The notes under the pieces are model-generated. The model saw nothing but the letters and a program-made list of their open reading frames with translations. It did not search any database and was not told the origin of the DNA. A DNA stretch of 64,000 bases from Clostridium lacusfryxellense (GTDB lineage: Bacteria; Bacillota; Clostridia; Clostridiales; Clostridiaceae). Both the position numbers and the translations under genes were made by a program. Shown here piece after piece: positions 11,854 through 20,372 of the stretch; position 1 is the stretch's first letter; the number at the start of each line of letters is the position of its first letter. Where the stretch lies: assembly GCF_018861735.1 (NCBI RefSeq), contig NZ_JAHLEB010000001.1, positions 62,001 to 126,000 of the forward strand, written 5' to 3'.

Positions 11854-12624
11854 ATGCATGTTACAATTTTACAAGCCTCACTAATTGGTATTTTCTATTA
11901 TCTTTCATGGAGTCCGTGGCTTATGTACAGTGGTTTTTTTACATTTAATAGACCGCTACTCGCTGGATTTATTACAGGTATAATCTTAGGGAAACCATTA
12001 GAAGGAGCAATGATAGGAGCGGCTATAAACGTAATTTATTTAGGATTCATATCTGCCGGTGGTGCTCAAATTGGGGATCCTGCCTTTGCAGGATATGTAG
12101 GTACTGCTCTTGCTTTAATTTCAAATTTGGATGCAAAAACAGCAATGGCTATATCAGTACCTCTTGGAACTGTAGCTTCAATATTATGGATAGGAAAGAT
12201 GACAGTTAATTCGTTTTTTGTGCATTGGGCTGACAAGGAAGTGGAAAAAGGAAACTTAAATGCTGTAGCATTTATAAACGTAGTTCCTCCACAAATACTA
12301 CTTTTCGCACTTAGTTTTATTCCAGCAGCACTCGTAGTATATTATGGACCAACTGCTGTATCAGGACTTTTAAGTGTAATGAGTCCTCATGTTCTACATG
12401 TTTTTAATGTTGTAGGCGGAACGCTTCCGGCCCTTGGAATTGCAATGAACTTAAAATTAATAGGAAATTCATTTACACTTCCATTTTTCTTTTTAGGTAC
12501 TATATTATCAGTATATTTCAAGATAGATATAGTTGTTATAGCTATAATTGGAACTATACTTGCACTTACTATAGTTAGGATAAAAGGCAGTAATGGAGAT
12601 GGAGCTAATTCTAATTTAGCATAA
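11854..12624 (+). CDS. PTS mannose/fructose/sorbose-family EIIC component
   Basis: Membrane subunit of 256 residues with several hydrophobic helices and the conserved GAAINVIYLGFISAGGAQ segment. It forms the sugar translocator with EIID. AAGGAGGAAA precedes the ATG; spacing to EIIB is 27 bases. Confidence 0.93.
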   Translation: MHVTILQASLIGIFYYLSWSPWLMYSGFFTFNRPLLAGFITGIILGKPLEGAMIGAAINVIYLGFISAGGAQIGDPAFAGYVGTALALISNLDAKTAMAISVPLGTVASILWIGKMTVNSFFVHWADKEVEKGNLNAVAFINVVPPQILLFALSFIPAALVVYYGPTAVSGLLSVMSPHVLHVFNVVGGTLPALGIAMNLKLIGNSFTLPFFFLGTILSVYFKIDIVVIAIIGTILALTIVRIKGSNGDGANSNLA

Positions 12625-12647
12625 AATAAAAGGAGAGGTGGATTGAG

Positions 12648-13466
12648 ATGACACAAAATAAAAAGGTTTTGACTAGGCGCGATATACTTAAATCTTGGAT
12701 TACGTGGTTTATGTTTGCACAATCTAATTATAACTATGAAAGATTACAAGCTACATCTTTTGCACATTCTATGCTTCCTATTATAAAGAAGCTATATCCA
12801 GAACCTGAAGAAGCAAAGGCTGCTGTAAAAAGACATTTAGTGTTTTTTAATACTGAACCAGTTTGTGGATCAGTTATACATGGTATTACTATAGCAATGG
12901 AAGAAGAGAGAGCCAATGGTGGGGAAATAAGTGATAAAGGAATAAATGCAATTAAAACAGGTTTAATGGGCCCGGTAGCTGGAATTGGAGATACATTGAC
13001 TCAAGGTATTATTACACCTATATTACTTGCTATATGTATAGGAATAACAAATGCAGGGAATATAGCAGGTCCGATAATATTTGTTCTAGCTCAGTATGCT
13101 ATCATGATTACTATTTCACTTACTTTGTGGACCAATGGTTATAAATTGGGCAAAAAAGCTGTAGAAGACATCCTTGATGGTGGGAAAATTAATAAGGTAA
13201 TTGAAGGAGCATCTATTCTTGGTACGCTTGTTATGGGTGGGCTTGTAGGTAGATTTGTTAATATACAAACTGCTATTGCTTTTAAAGTAGGAACAGTAAA
13301 ATTTAATCTGCAAAAGGACTTACTTGATAAATTAATGCCTGGTTTAATACCAATTGTAATAACTTTAGGTGTATTGCATTTGCTTAAGAAAGGAGTTTCG
13401 CCTATAAAGTTAATGGGAATTCTTATCTTAGGTGGAGCTATTTTAGGAGCAATTGGTGTACTTTAA
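12648..13466 (+). CDS. PTS mannose/fructose/sorbose-family EIID component
   Basis: Membrane subunit of 272 residues, with the conserved N-terminal WITWFMFAQSNYNYERLQ, then FFNTEP, GPVAGIGDTLTQG and C-terminal hydrophobic helices. It completes a four-subunit Man-type PTS. No sugar-specific enzyme such as an aldolase or isomerase follows, so the substrate cannot be read from this gene. Confidence 0.93.
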   Translation: MTQNKKVLTRRDILKSWITWFMFAQSNYNYERLQATSFAHSMLPIIKKLYPEPEEAKAAVKRHLVFFNTEPVCGSVIHGITIAMEEERANGGEISDKGINAIKTGLMGPVAGIGDTLTQGIITPILLAICIGITNAGNIAGPIIFVLAQYAIMITISLTLWTNGYKLGKKAVEDILDGGKINKVIEGASILGTLVMGGLVGRFVNIQTAIAFKVGTVKFNLQKDLLDKLMPGLIPIVITLGVLHLLKKGVSPIKLMGILILGGAILGAIGVL

Positions 13467-13547
13467 CTGCAATAACCATGTGTTTTAATTAATAAAAAGA
13501 ATGTAAAAGCTTTAGCTTTAATAATAGGAGTCATGAGAGGAGAATAA

Positions 13548-14930
13548 ATGAAATTAACAAATAAAAATATTAGTAATTTATCCATAAATGATTTAATAGG
13601 CAAGAAATTAAATTGTGAATGTGGAAATATGCATAGTATGACTACAAAATATGTTGTAGTAGAGGAAGATGCAATTAATAAATTACCTCAGATAATTGAA
13701 GAATTAGGTTATAAGAGCATATTAACTATTTCGGATACTAACACAAATAAGGTAGCAGGAAATAAGGTAAATGAAAGTTTAGCAAAGAGTAAATTAAATA
13801 TTAAAAACCTAGTATTTGAAACATCAGGTAAAGATCTTGTGCCAAATGAAGAAGCGGTAGGAAAAATATTAGTGAATGCTCCAAAAGGATTAGAGGTTAT
13901 AATTGCAATTGGTACGGGTACACTAAATGATTTGGCTAAATTCGTTGCATATAAGCTAGGAATTCCAAGTATTGTGGTAGCTACAGCACCTTCTATGGAT
14001 GGGTTTGCATCAAATGGAGCTGCTCTAATTATAGGTAACCTTAAAATATCATATATAACTGATTGCCCAGAAGTAATTATTGGAGATGTAAATATATTTA
14101 AGGATGCTCCTATGGATATGATTACAGCTGGATTTGCAGATATAGTGGGTAAATATTCTGCTTTATGTGATTGGAGACTTAGCCAATTAATAAATAAAGA
14201 ATACTTTTGTCAAGTTTCATATAATATGGTTGAAAACTCACTAAAAAAATGTATTGAAAATACGTTAGGAATTAAAAATAGAGATAAAATTGCTATTAAA
14301 AATCTAATGGATGCATTGGTATTAACCGGAATTGCCATGAGTTATGTTGGAAATTCAAGACCTGCCTCAGGATCGGAACATCACATGTCTCATTATTTTG
14401 AAATGATGTTTCAATTCGAGGGTAAGCAGCCCGTATTACATGGAGCAAAAGTCGGGATTTCAACGGTAATAACTATGCAACTACGTGAATTACTCGCTAA
14501 AGCTACAATTAATTTTGATGAAGCAATCGTTAAAGCTGAAAATTTTGACCAAGATAAGTGGAAGGAAAATGTTAAGGAGCATTACCTAAGTGCTGCAAAA
14601 GGGATTATTGATGTAAATGAAAAAGAACAAAGAAATTCTATTGAAAAAAGAGAAGAAAGAATTAAGTTTACAAAGGAAAATTTGGATAAGATATTAGAAA
14701 TAATAGAGGATGTACCAAGTGCAGAGGAGATAAAAGAAATACTTAAAAGTGTTGGGGCTCCGTATACTCCCAATCAAGTAGGTATTGATGAAAAAATGCT
14801 ATTAGATTGTATTAAAATGGCGAAGGAAGTTAGGACTAGATATTCAATATTAAATTTATTATCGGATATTGGCGTTTTAGATGACTTTGCGATCCTTGCT
14901 CGCGTCGATATCGAAAAGGAGAACGAATAG
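13548..14930 (+). CDS. sn-glycerol-1-phosphate dehydrogenase, AraM/EgsA-like
   Basis: Metal-dependent NAD(P)H oxidoreductase of the iron-containing alcohol dehydrogenase superfamily; 460 residues. The family interconverts dihydroxyacetone phosphate and sn-glycerol-1-phosphate. Visible features: nucleotide site GTGTLNDLAKF (122-132), MDGFASNGAAL (150-160), and likely metal ligands Asp198 (GFADIVGK), His278/279 (GSEHHMSH) and His298 (LHGAKVG). An extra N-terminal segment contains CECGNMH. It follows EIID by 81 bases with AGAGGAG before the ATG and no terminator between, so it is probably in the sigma-54 operon. The true substrate in this operon may differ. Confidence 0.85.
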   Translation: MKLTNKNISNLSINDLIGKKLNCECGNMHSMTTKYVVVEEDAINKLPQIIEELGYKSILTISDTNTNKVAGNKVNESLAKSKLNIKNLVFETSGKDLVPNEEAVGKILVNAPKGLEVIIAIGTGTLNDLAKFVAYKLGIPSIVVATAPSMDGFASNGAALIIGNLKISYITDCPEVIIGDVNIFKDAPMDMITAGFADIVGKYSALCDWRLSQLINKEYFCQVSYNMVENSLKKCIENTLGIKNRDKIAIKNLMDALVLTGIAMSYVGNSRPASGSEHHMSHYFEMMFQFEGKQPVLHGAKVGISTVITMQLRELLAKATINFDEAIVKAENFDQDKWKENVKEHYLSAAKGIIDVNEKEQRNSIEKREERIKFTKENLDKILEIIEDVPSAEEIKEILKSVGAPYTPNQVGIDEKMLLDCIKMAKEVRTRYSILNLLSDIGVLDDFAILARVDIEKENE

Positions 14931-14932
14931 AT

Positions 14933-15763
14933 ATGATAAATAAAGCACTTGATTCAACTAAAAATGAAAAGGATGTCTTAAAAAAAGTAAAATGCTTTAT
15001 CCTTGATCTTGACGGTACTGTTTATTTAGGAGACAAAATATTAGAAGGTTCTATAAAGTTTTTACAAGAACTAGCAAAAAATAATATACAGTTTAAATTT
15101 TTTACTAATAACTCTTCTAAAAATGCAGAGTTTTATATAAATAGAATTAAAAAAATGGGATATGATTTGAGTGGGGATAAAATGCTTATATCAAACCATG
15201 TAATTATTAATTATATAAAAGAAAACATGTCAAATAAGAGAATATTTATCTTAGGGAATGAATATCTGAAAAATGATTTTAGACAAGCTAAAATTAATGT
15301 TGTTACTGATAATGCTGATGTCGTTGTTGTTGGGTTCGATACATCACTCGAATATAAAAATGTTTCTAAAGCTTGTACATTCATAAGAAATGGTGCTATC
15401 TTTTTAGGTGTAAATCCTGATTTCAATTGTCCAACTGAGGATGGGTTTATACCAGATTGTGGAGCAATATGTTCTATGATTACAGCTTCAACAGGTGTTT
15501 TACCAGAATTCTTTGGCAAACCCTCACCGCATACACTAAAGTATGTCCTTAACAACACTGGCTTTAATGAGGAAGAAATTGCTTTTGTAGGAGATAGGCT
15601 TTATACAGACATAGCCATTGGAAAAGATAATGATTCTGTGACTATTCTTGTTTTATCAGGTGAAGCAAAACTCGAAGATTTAGATGAATCTGAAATTCAA
15701 CCTACACTTATTTTTAATTCGTTAGGTGGTATTAGAGATGTATTAGAATCAATTTATATCTAA
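14933..15763 (+). CDS. HAD-IIA family phosphatase, NagD/AraL-like
   Basis: Cytosolic sugar-phosphate phosphatase of 276 residues. HAD motif I is LDLDGTVY (nucleophile Asp25, Asp27), FTNNSS is motif II, and VGDRLYTDIAIG near 218 is motif IV. It begins two bases after the dehydrogenase stop, so the two are translationally coupled. B. subtilis AraL (HAD-IIA phosphatase) and AraM (G1P dehydrogenase) are also neighbours, so the pair may be a conserved functional unit. Substrate unknown. Confidence 0.87.
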   Translation: MINKALDSTKNEKDVLKKVKCFILDLDGTVYLGDKILEGSIKFLQELAKNNIQFKFFTNNSSKNAEFYINRIKKMGYDLSGDKMLISNHVIINYIKENMSNKRIFILGNEYLKNDFRQAKINVVTDNADVVVVGFDTSLEYKNVSKACTFIRNGAIFLGVNPDFNCPTEDGFIPDCGAICSMITASTGVLPEFFGKPSPHTLKYVLNNTGFNEEEIAFVGDRLYTDIAIGKDNDSVTILVLSGEAKLEDLDESEIQPTLIFNSLGGIRDVLESIYI

Positions 15764-15821
15764 TTACTAAAAAATAGGTAACTAAATGGACTTTGAAGCA
15801 TTATTTGGAGACGAATTAAAG

Positions 15822-15868
15822 AAAACTATGAAAGAGTTAAGCAACAATTCTTTCATAGTTTTTGTTTT
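15822..15868 (+). terminator. Intrinsic terminator ending the PTS-G1PDH-HAD operon
   Basis: AAAACTATGAAAGA pairs with TCTTTCATAGTTTT over a 13-base loop, followed by TGTTTT. Confidence 0.85.
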
Positions 15869-15898
15869 AGTAATTAAATCATTTTGTTTAAGGAAGGA

Positions 15899-17332
15899 TC
15901 ACACGGCGCAACTATCAACATTTACTCTCTTATCTACAATTGATGATTTAGTTACTTGTGTCATTGAAATCGGATCTAATATTTCTTCCAATTCTTCTGG
16001 AGTTAAAATACCCTCCCTTAAAACAATTACTTTAACTGGAACGCCAGTTTTTAAAGCTGTTTTCGCAATATCGGCTGACCTTTTGTATCCGATATGAGGA
16101 CAAAGTGCGGTTACTATTCCTATACTGCCGTTTAGGAGTTCTGCACATCGTTCTTTGTTAGCGGTAATTCCAACAATACAATTATCTACGAATGTCGTAG
16201 TTGCATTTTTGAGGGTTTCAATTGATTCAAATAAGTTATAGAAAAGAACAGGTTCAAAGGCATTAAGTTCTAATTGACCTGCCTCTGCGGCCATAGTTAT
16301 TGTAAAATCATTTCCTATAATATTAAAAGCTACTTGAGAAACTACTTCTGGAATAGTAGGATTTATTTTACCAGGCATAATTGATGATCCATTTTGCATT
16401 GATGGTAAATTTATTTCGCCTATACCAGTTCTAGGACCACTTGATAATAGCCTTAAATCATTAGCCATCTTAGATAAATTTACAGCGCATGTTTTCAGAG
16501 CACCTGATACACAGACAAATCCATCGAGATTTTGAGTAGCGTCTATTAAATCTTCCGCTTGAACCACATTAAAGCCAGTTACTTTTTTAAGGCTTGAAAT
16601 AATATTATCTAAATATTTTGGGCTCGCATTTATAGAGGTTCCTATAGCTGTGGCACCAATATTTAAAGTAAGCATCTCCTTCTGGGCAGTAATTAACCTA
16701 TTAATATCGCGTTTTATCATCGAAGAATATGCATGAAATGATTGACCAAGTCTAATTGGAACTGCATCTTGAAGTTGAGTACGACCCATTTTTATAATAT
16801 TATCAAACTCTAAAGATTTTAATTCAAGAGCATTATAAAGCCGACTAAGCTCTGAAGTAGCTTTTGGTAACAGCTTTAAGATTGTAATTTTTCCAGCGGT
16901 AGGGAACACATCATTGGTGGATTGTGCCATATTCACATGATCATTAGGGTTAACAATACTATAATTACCCTTAGCTCCACCAAGCATTTCAATAGCTATG
17001 TTTGCAATAACTTCATTAGCATTCATATTTGTAGAGGTGCCTGCACCTCCTTGAATTGAATCAACAATAAATTGATCATGAAACTTTCCAGAAATAATTT
17101 CATCACAAGCACTTATAATAACATTCGCAATTTTAGTATCTAACAGAGTGGCATCCCTATTTGTAATAGCGGCTGATTTTTTTATCTGTGCTAGACTTAC
17201 TATAAGTTCTGGGTGAATTGATTTATTTGTGATATGAAAATTATTAAAAGCTCTTAATGTTTGAATACCATAATAAGCATCCATTGGTACTTTCATTTTC
17301 CCTATTGAATCAGATTCTATTCTTGTTTCCAT
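15899..17332 (-). CDS. aspA: Aspartate ammonia-lyase (aspartase)
   Basis: Cytosolic enzyme of the fumarase/aspartase superfamily, 477 residues, converting L-aspartate to fumarate and ammonia. Signature GSSIMPGKINP (near 317) contains the catalytic-loop Ser; GGAGTSTNMNANEV and QSTNDVFPTA are the other conserved segments. Length and motifs fit AspA better than class II fumarase, but substrate is inferred. It is transcribed alone towards the terminator at 15822-15868. A divergent Lrp-family regulator starts about 310 bases away and may control it. Confidence 0.85.
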   Translation of the reverse strand: METRIESDSIGKMKVPMDAYYGIQTLRAFNNFHITNKSIHPELIVSLAQIKKSAAITNRDATLLDTKIANVIISACDEIISGKFHDQFIVDSIQGGAGTSTNMNANEVIANIAIEMLGGAKGNYSIVNPNDHVNMAQSTNDVFPTAGKITILKLLPKATSELSRLYNALELKSLEFDNIIKMGRTQLQDAVPIRLGQSFHAYSSMIKRDINRLITAQKEMLTLNIGATAIGTSINASPKYLDNIISSLKKVTGFNVVQAEDLIDATQNLDGFVCVSGALKTCAVNLSKMANDLRLLSSGPRTGIGEINLPSMQNGSSIMPGKINPTIPEVVSQVAFNIIGNDFTITMAAEAGQLELNAFEPVLFYNLFESIETLKNATTTFVDNCIVGITANKERCAELLNGSIGIVTALCPHIGYKRSADIAKTALKTGVPVKVIVLREGILTPEELEEILDPISMTQVTKSSIVDKRVNVDSCAV

Positions 17333-17642
17333 ATAAATCCACGCTCCTATTTTTTCGCATTTCTAATATATGCAGATTACCATGGTTTCATATTCATGTA
17401 AATGACTATTGGGAAGTTGTGAATAAAAGCTGAAAATAAGCGTGTTGTACTTAATTTAAAGTATATAATGTACAAGTTGAGTTAATTTTATTAAGTAGAT
17501 ATTTATATTAAAAACAATGTTAAGTTAATATATTTAATGTATCTTATAGGATAGTATTGCATATTCGGATCAATGACCTTATTATATTAAGGTGTCTGTA
17601 ATTAAAAAACTTTAACCATCAATAAAAAAAAGGGGTGAATAT
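17333..17642. other. Divergent intergenic region aspA / Lrp-type regulator
   Basis: About 310 AT-rich bases with no ORF or clear hairpin. It must contain both promoters; I could not pick a convincing operator. AAAGGGG before 17643 is the regulator ribosome site. Confidence 0.4.
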
Positions 17643-18080
17643 ATGGATAAAATTGATTTGAAACTTATTGAACTTTTACAGAAAAATGCACGGTATTCAC
17701 TTAAACATTTAGCTCAAGAGGTATTTTTATCCACTCCAGCAGTGTCGACTCGTGTTTTAAAGCTAGAGGAGGCAGGAGTTATTACAGGATATTCTGCACT
17801 TGTTGACCCACTGAAATTAGGTTACAATGTAAAAGCCTTTATAAACTTAGAAATGTCACCAAAACAAAAACCAGAATTTTATCCTTTTGTAGCAACATGT
17901 CCTAATGTACTTGAATGTAACTGTGTAACAGGGAAGTATTCAATGCTTATTACAGTCGCTTATCATACAACTGTAGAACTTGATGCCTTTATTAATGAAC
18001 TTCAGAAATTTGGGAATACACAAACTCAAATTGTGTTTTCTACAGCAGTTGAACATAGAGGGATTGATGTTGCTACATAA
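17643..18080 (+). CDS. Lrp/AsnC-family transcriptional regulator
   Basis: Cytosolic amino-acid-responsive DNA-binding protein of 145 residues. The N-terminal HTH starts MDKIDLKLIELLQKNARYS and includes STPAVSTRVLKLEEAGVI. A C-terminal RAM effector-binding domain (about 65-140) follows. Typical single-domain Lrp length. It is divergent from aspA, so control of aspartate catabolism is a reasonable inference but not shown. Confidence 0.88.
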   Translation: MDKIDLKLIELLQKNARYSLKHLAQEVFLSTPAVSTRVLKLEEAGVITGYSALVDPLKLGYNVKAFINLEMSPKQKPEFYPFVATCPNVLECNCVTGKYSMLITVAYHTTVELDAFINELQKFGNTQTQIVFSTAVEHRGIDVAT

Positions 18081-18147
18081 GATTAAATTAATATATAAGT
18101 CAATTTATAATGCATGTAAATAAATTAATGTAATGGAGAGATGAAAG

Positions 18148-19404
18148 TTGAAATTTAAAAGATTTTTTGTTTGGATTGTTTTATTTTTAGTATTTTCTAC
18201 GAGTTTAAATATGACCACTTATGCTAGCGCTGCAACTTCTAATTTACCAGTAATATATGGACAAGCTGCAATTACTGTAGATGTGGCAACTGGTGAAATA
18301 ATTTACGCTAAAAATGTAGATAAGAAAATGTACCCAGCGAGTACAACAAAGCTAATGACAGCACTATTACTTGCACAGAACAGGGAAAAAACTGATGCTA
18401 TAAAATATACGTTAAGCGCGAAATCTCAGGAACCGGGTTCACTAAATACTGATTTTCATCCAATTGGACTTGATGAAACAATGTTAGGCGCCGATGTAAT
18501 GGATGCTCTGTTATTGTACTCTGCAAATGACGCAGCATACATGATTGCAGACAACGTTTCAGGAGATTCTACAAGTTTTATGAAATTGATGAATGATAAG
18601 GCAGCGGAACTTAATATGAGCGGAACTCATTTTATAACTCCTAATGGCCTTCACCGTGATGATCATTATAGTACTCCTTATGATATGAGTATACTGGCGA
18701 GAGCTTCATTTCTAAATTCTTGGGTAAAAGAGTCCATGAGTAAAAAGGAAAATACTATATCAACATCAAAAGGTACAACATTTAAACTTGAAAATAGTAA
18801 CAAACTTCTTGGGATAGATGGTTGCATTGGTGGTAAAACAGGATTTACTACACCAGCTGGGAGATGTCTTGTAGCCTTTTTCATGAGAGATGGTAGGGAA
18901 GCTATGGGAGTTGTTCTAGGATCGGAGAAGGATGCCTTAGACACTTATGTTTTCAATGATATGAAAGAAATAATTGATTACAGCTATAGCCAACAGAAAA
19001 CAGTATTACATAGAAGTAATGACATTATAAAAACCGAAACGGTAAAATACAAACCTCTTGGATTTTTAGGACTAGAGAAAACTATTAGCGTACCACTGGT
19101 AGCGAAAGAGGAAGTTAGTTATTACAACAATGAAGCAAACAAAAAGGATTTGAAGGAAAATATAAAATTAACCAGTGTTGTAAGCTCTACGCTTAAAGGG
19201 AATGAGAGTATTGGAACATTGACATTAACTGAAAAGGGGAAAGTTAAGACTTACAAGCTTTATTCACAGGCTTCGAAAGGAAATCTATTAAAAAATAGTA
19301 TTCTCATGTATATTACAACTGCCGGAATCATTATTTTATTTTTAATAGTAATAGCTGTAATAATAAGAACTATTAATTTAAATAAGAGAAAAAAAAGAAG
19401 ATAG
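18148..19404 (+). CDS. Penicillin-binding D-alanyl-D-alanine carboxypeptidase (DacF-like)
   Basis: Exported peptidoglycan carboxypeptidase of family S11, 418 residues, starting at TTG after GGAGAG. An N-terminal signal sequence (about 1-29) is followed by the catalytic triad motifs S65TTK68, S125AN127 and K230TG232, then a PBP5-like C-terminal domain. A hydrophobic segment (about 387-408) and a basic tail RKKRR anchor it in the membrane. It trims the terminal D-Ala of peptidoglycan stem peptides. DacF-type enzymes often act in spore cortex synthesis, but a vegetative role is equally possible. Confidence 0.9.
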   Translation: MKFKRFFVWIVLFLVFSTSLNMTTYASAATSNLPVIYGQAAITVDVATGEIIYAKNVDKKMYPASTTKLMTALLLAQNREKTDAIKYTLSAKSQEPGSLNTDFHPIGLDETMLGADVMDALLLYSANDAAYMIADNVSGDSTSFMKLMNDKAAELNMSGTHFITPNGLHRDDHYSTPYDMSILARASFLNSWVKESMSKKENTISTSKGTTFKLENSNKLLGIDGCIGGKTGFTTPAGRCLVAFFMRDGREAMGVVLGSEKDALDTYVFNDMKEIIDYSYSQQKTVLHRSNDIIKTETVKYKPLGFLGLEKTISVPLVAKEEVSYYNNEANKKDLKENIKLTSVVSSTLKGNESIGTLTLTEKGKVKTYKLYSQASKGNLLKNSILMYITTAGIIILFLIVIAVIIRTINLNKRKKRR

Positions 19405-19447
19405 TATATAAAAAAATTATTGTGAATTAATAAATAAATAAATAATA

Positions 19448-19475
19448 AAAAACCTAGCATAATTGCTAGGTTTTT
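19448..19475 (+). terminator. Intrinsic terminator after the D,D-carboxypeptidase
   Basis: AAAAACCTAGCA, short loop, then TGCTAGGTTTTT. It also presents a T run on the opposite strand and could serve the converging gene at 19521. Confidence 0.85.
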
Positions 19476-19520
19476 AATTTGTCCATGTTAGCATAATTGA
19501 TTTCATTTTTATCCCGAAAA

Positions 19521-20120
19521 TTAGTATAGAAATTGTTTAACAATACCCTCTGCCATAACATCAGCCATTTTAAGTGCCTGTTTTTCAATTTCATCATAGT
19601 CTGCGATGCTTTGTTCATAATTATTGGTAAGTATGTCAACTGCTTCAGATTTAGTCATTTTTAAGTGTTCATAAAGAATTTTTTTCCAATTTTGCTCAGA
19701 CCAATAAGGATTAATTCTACCAAGGAAAACTGCGATTTCATCTGCATTTTTATACCAGTTTTTTTCAGCAGCAGCAGCTCCATCCTTATAGCCCGCCTTA
19801 GCTGCATTAACAAGCTGCGCAGCTATTACAAGATGACTTGTAAATAAATCACTAAATTGCGAAGCAATTTCATCCCCGTAGAAAGGCTTTAATACTTTCT
19901 TAAAATCTATGGGATTTTGAAGAAGTCGATTTGTTACAAAATCTACATCTGGTAAATCTTTTATTATGCTTAGTATAGTCATCCTTGTCCAAACAATATG
20001 TTGTTCCCAAAGCATACGCATGACGTTTCTTAAATTTACTTCTGATTTACTAATCCCCATTGAATCAGATCTGTATCTTTGGGCTAACAACCAAGATGCA
20101 TCATATGGGCACATAAACAT
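19521..20120 (-). CDS. Conserved hypothetical protein of Firmicutes (helical)
   Basis: 199-residue soluble, helix-rich protein. The core (MGISKSEVNLRNVMRMLWEQH, then FYGDEIASQF, HLVIAAQLVNAAKAG and INPYWSEQNW) matches my memory of a conserved Bacillus/Clostridium family of unknown function. Some databases label this family acetylglutamate kinase, but I see no kinase motif and do not support that. Trp, His and Glu residues repeat through the helices. A start at the internal Met of MGISKSEV is possible. Monocistronic; function unknown. Confidence 0.65.
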   Translation of the reverse strand: MFMCPYDASWLLAQRYRSDSMGISKSEVNLRNVMRMLWEQHIVWTRMTILSIIKDLPDVDFVTNRLLQNPIDFKKVLKPFYGDEIASQFSDLFTSHLVIAAQLVNAAKAGYKDGAAAAEKNWYKNADEIAVFLGRINPYWSEQNWKKILYEHLKMTKSEAVDILTNNYEQSIADYDEIEKQALKMADVMAEGIVKQFLY

Positions 20121-20372
20121 TCAAACCACCACTTTCTAATTTATATATTATAGTATGGTTATGAGAACAAAAGGTACCGTTAAATTTAAGATTCACAAGG
20201 TAAGGTTATAGCCGGGTTAATCTAAGCTAATACAAAATTTTCTACCTTAGATAATTATAATTTTAAAATTATACAATGAAAAGTCTCCAATTAGGTATTA
20301 ATTTTATGATTGGAGGTAAAATAAAGCAAATGAGATTAATAATATAATTATTTAAATAAAGGAGAGAATTTC

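Noticed and set aside
15786-16097. Plus-strand ORF of 103 codons overlapping the end of aspA
   Set aside because: It contains the operon terminator and is mostly antisense to a well-supported gene; only its first 20 codons look protein-like (reported as a low-interest finding).
20270-20330. TCCAATTA/TGATTGGA inverted repeat upstream of RNase J
   Set aside because: Imperfect and short with a long spacer; could be autoregulatory but the support is too weak to list as a feature.
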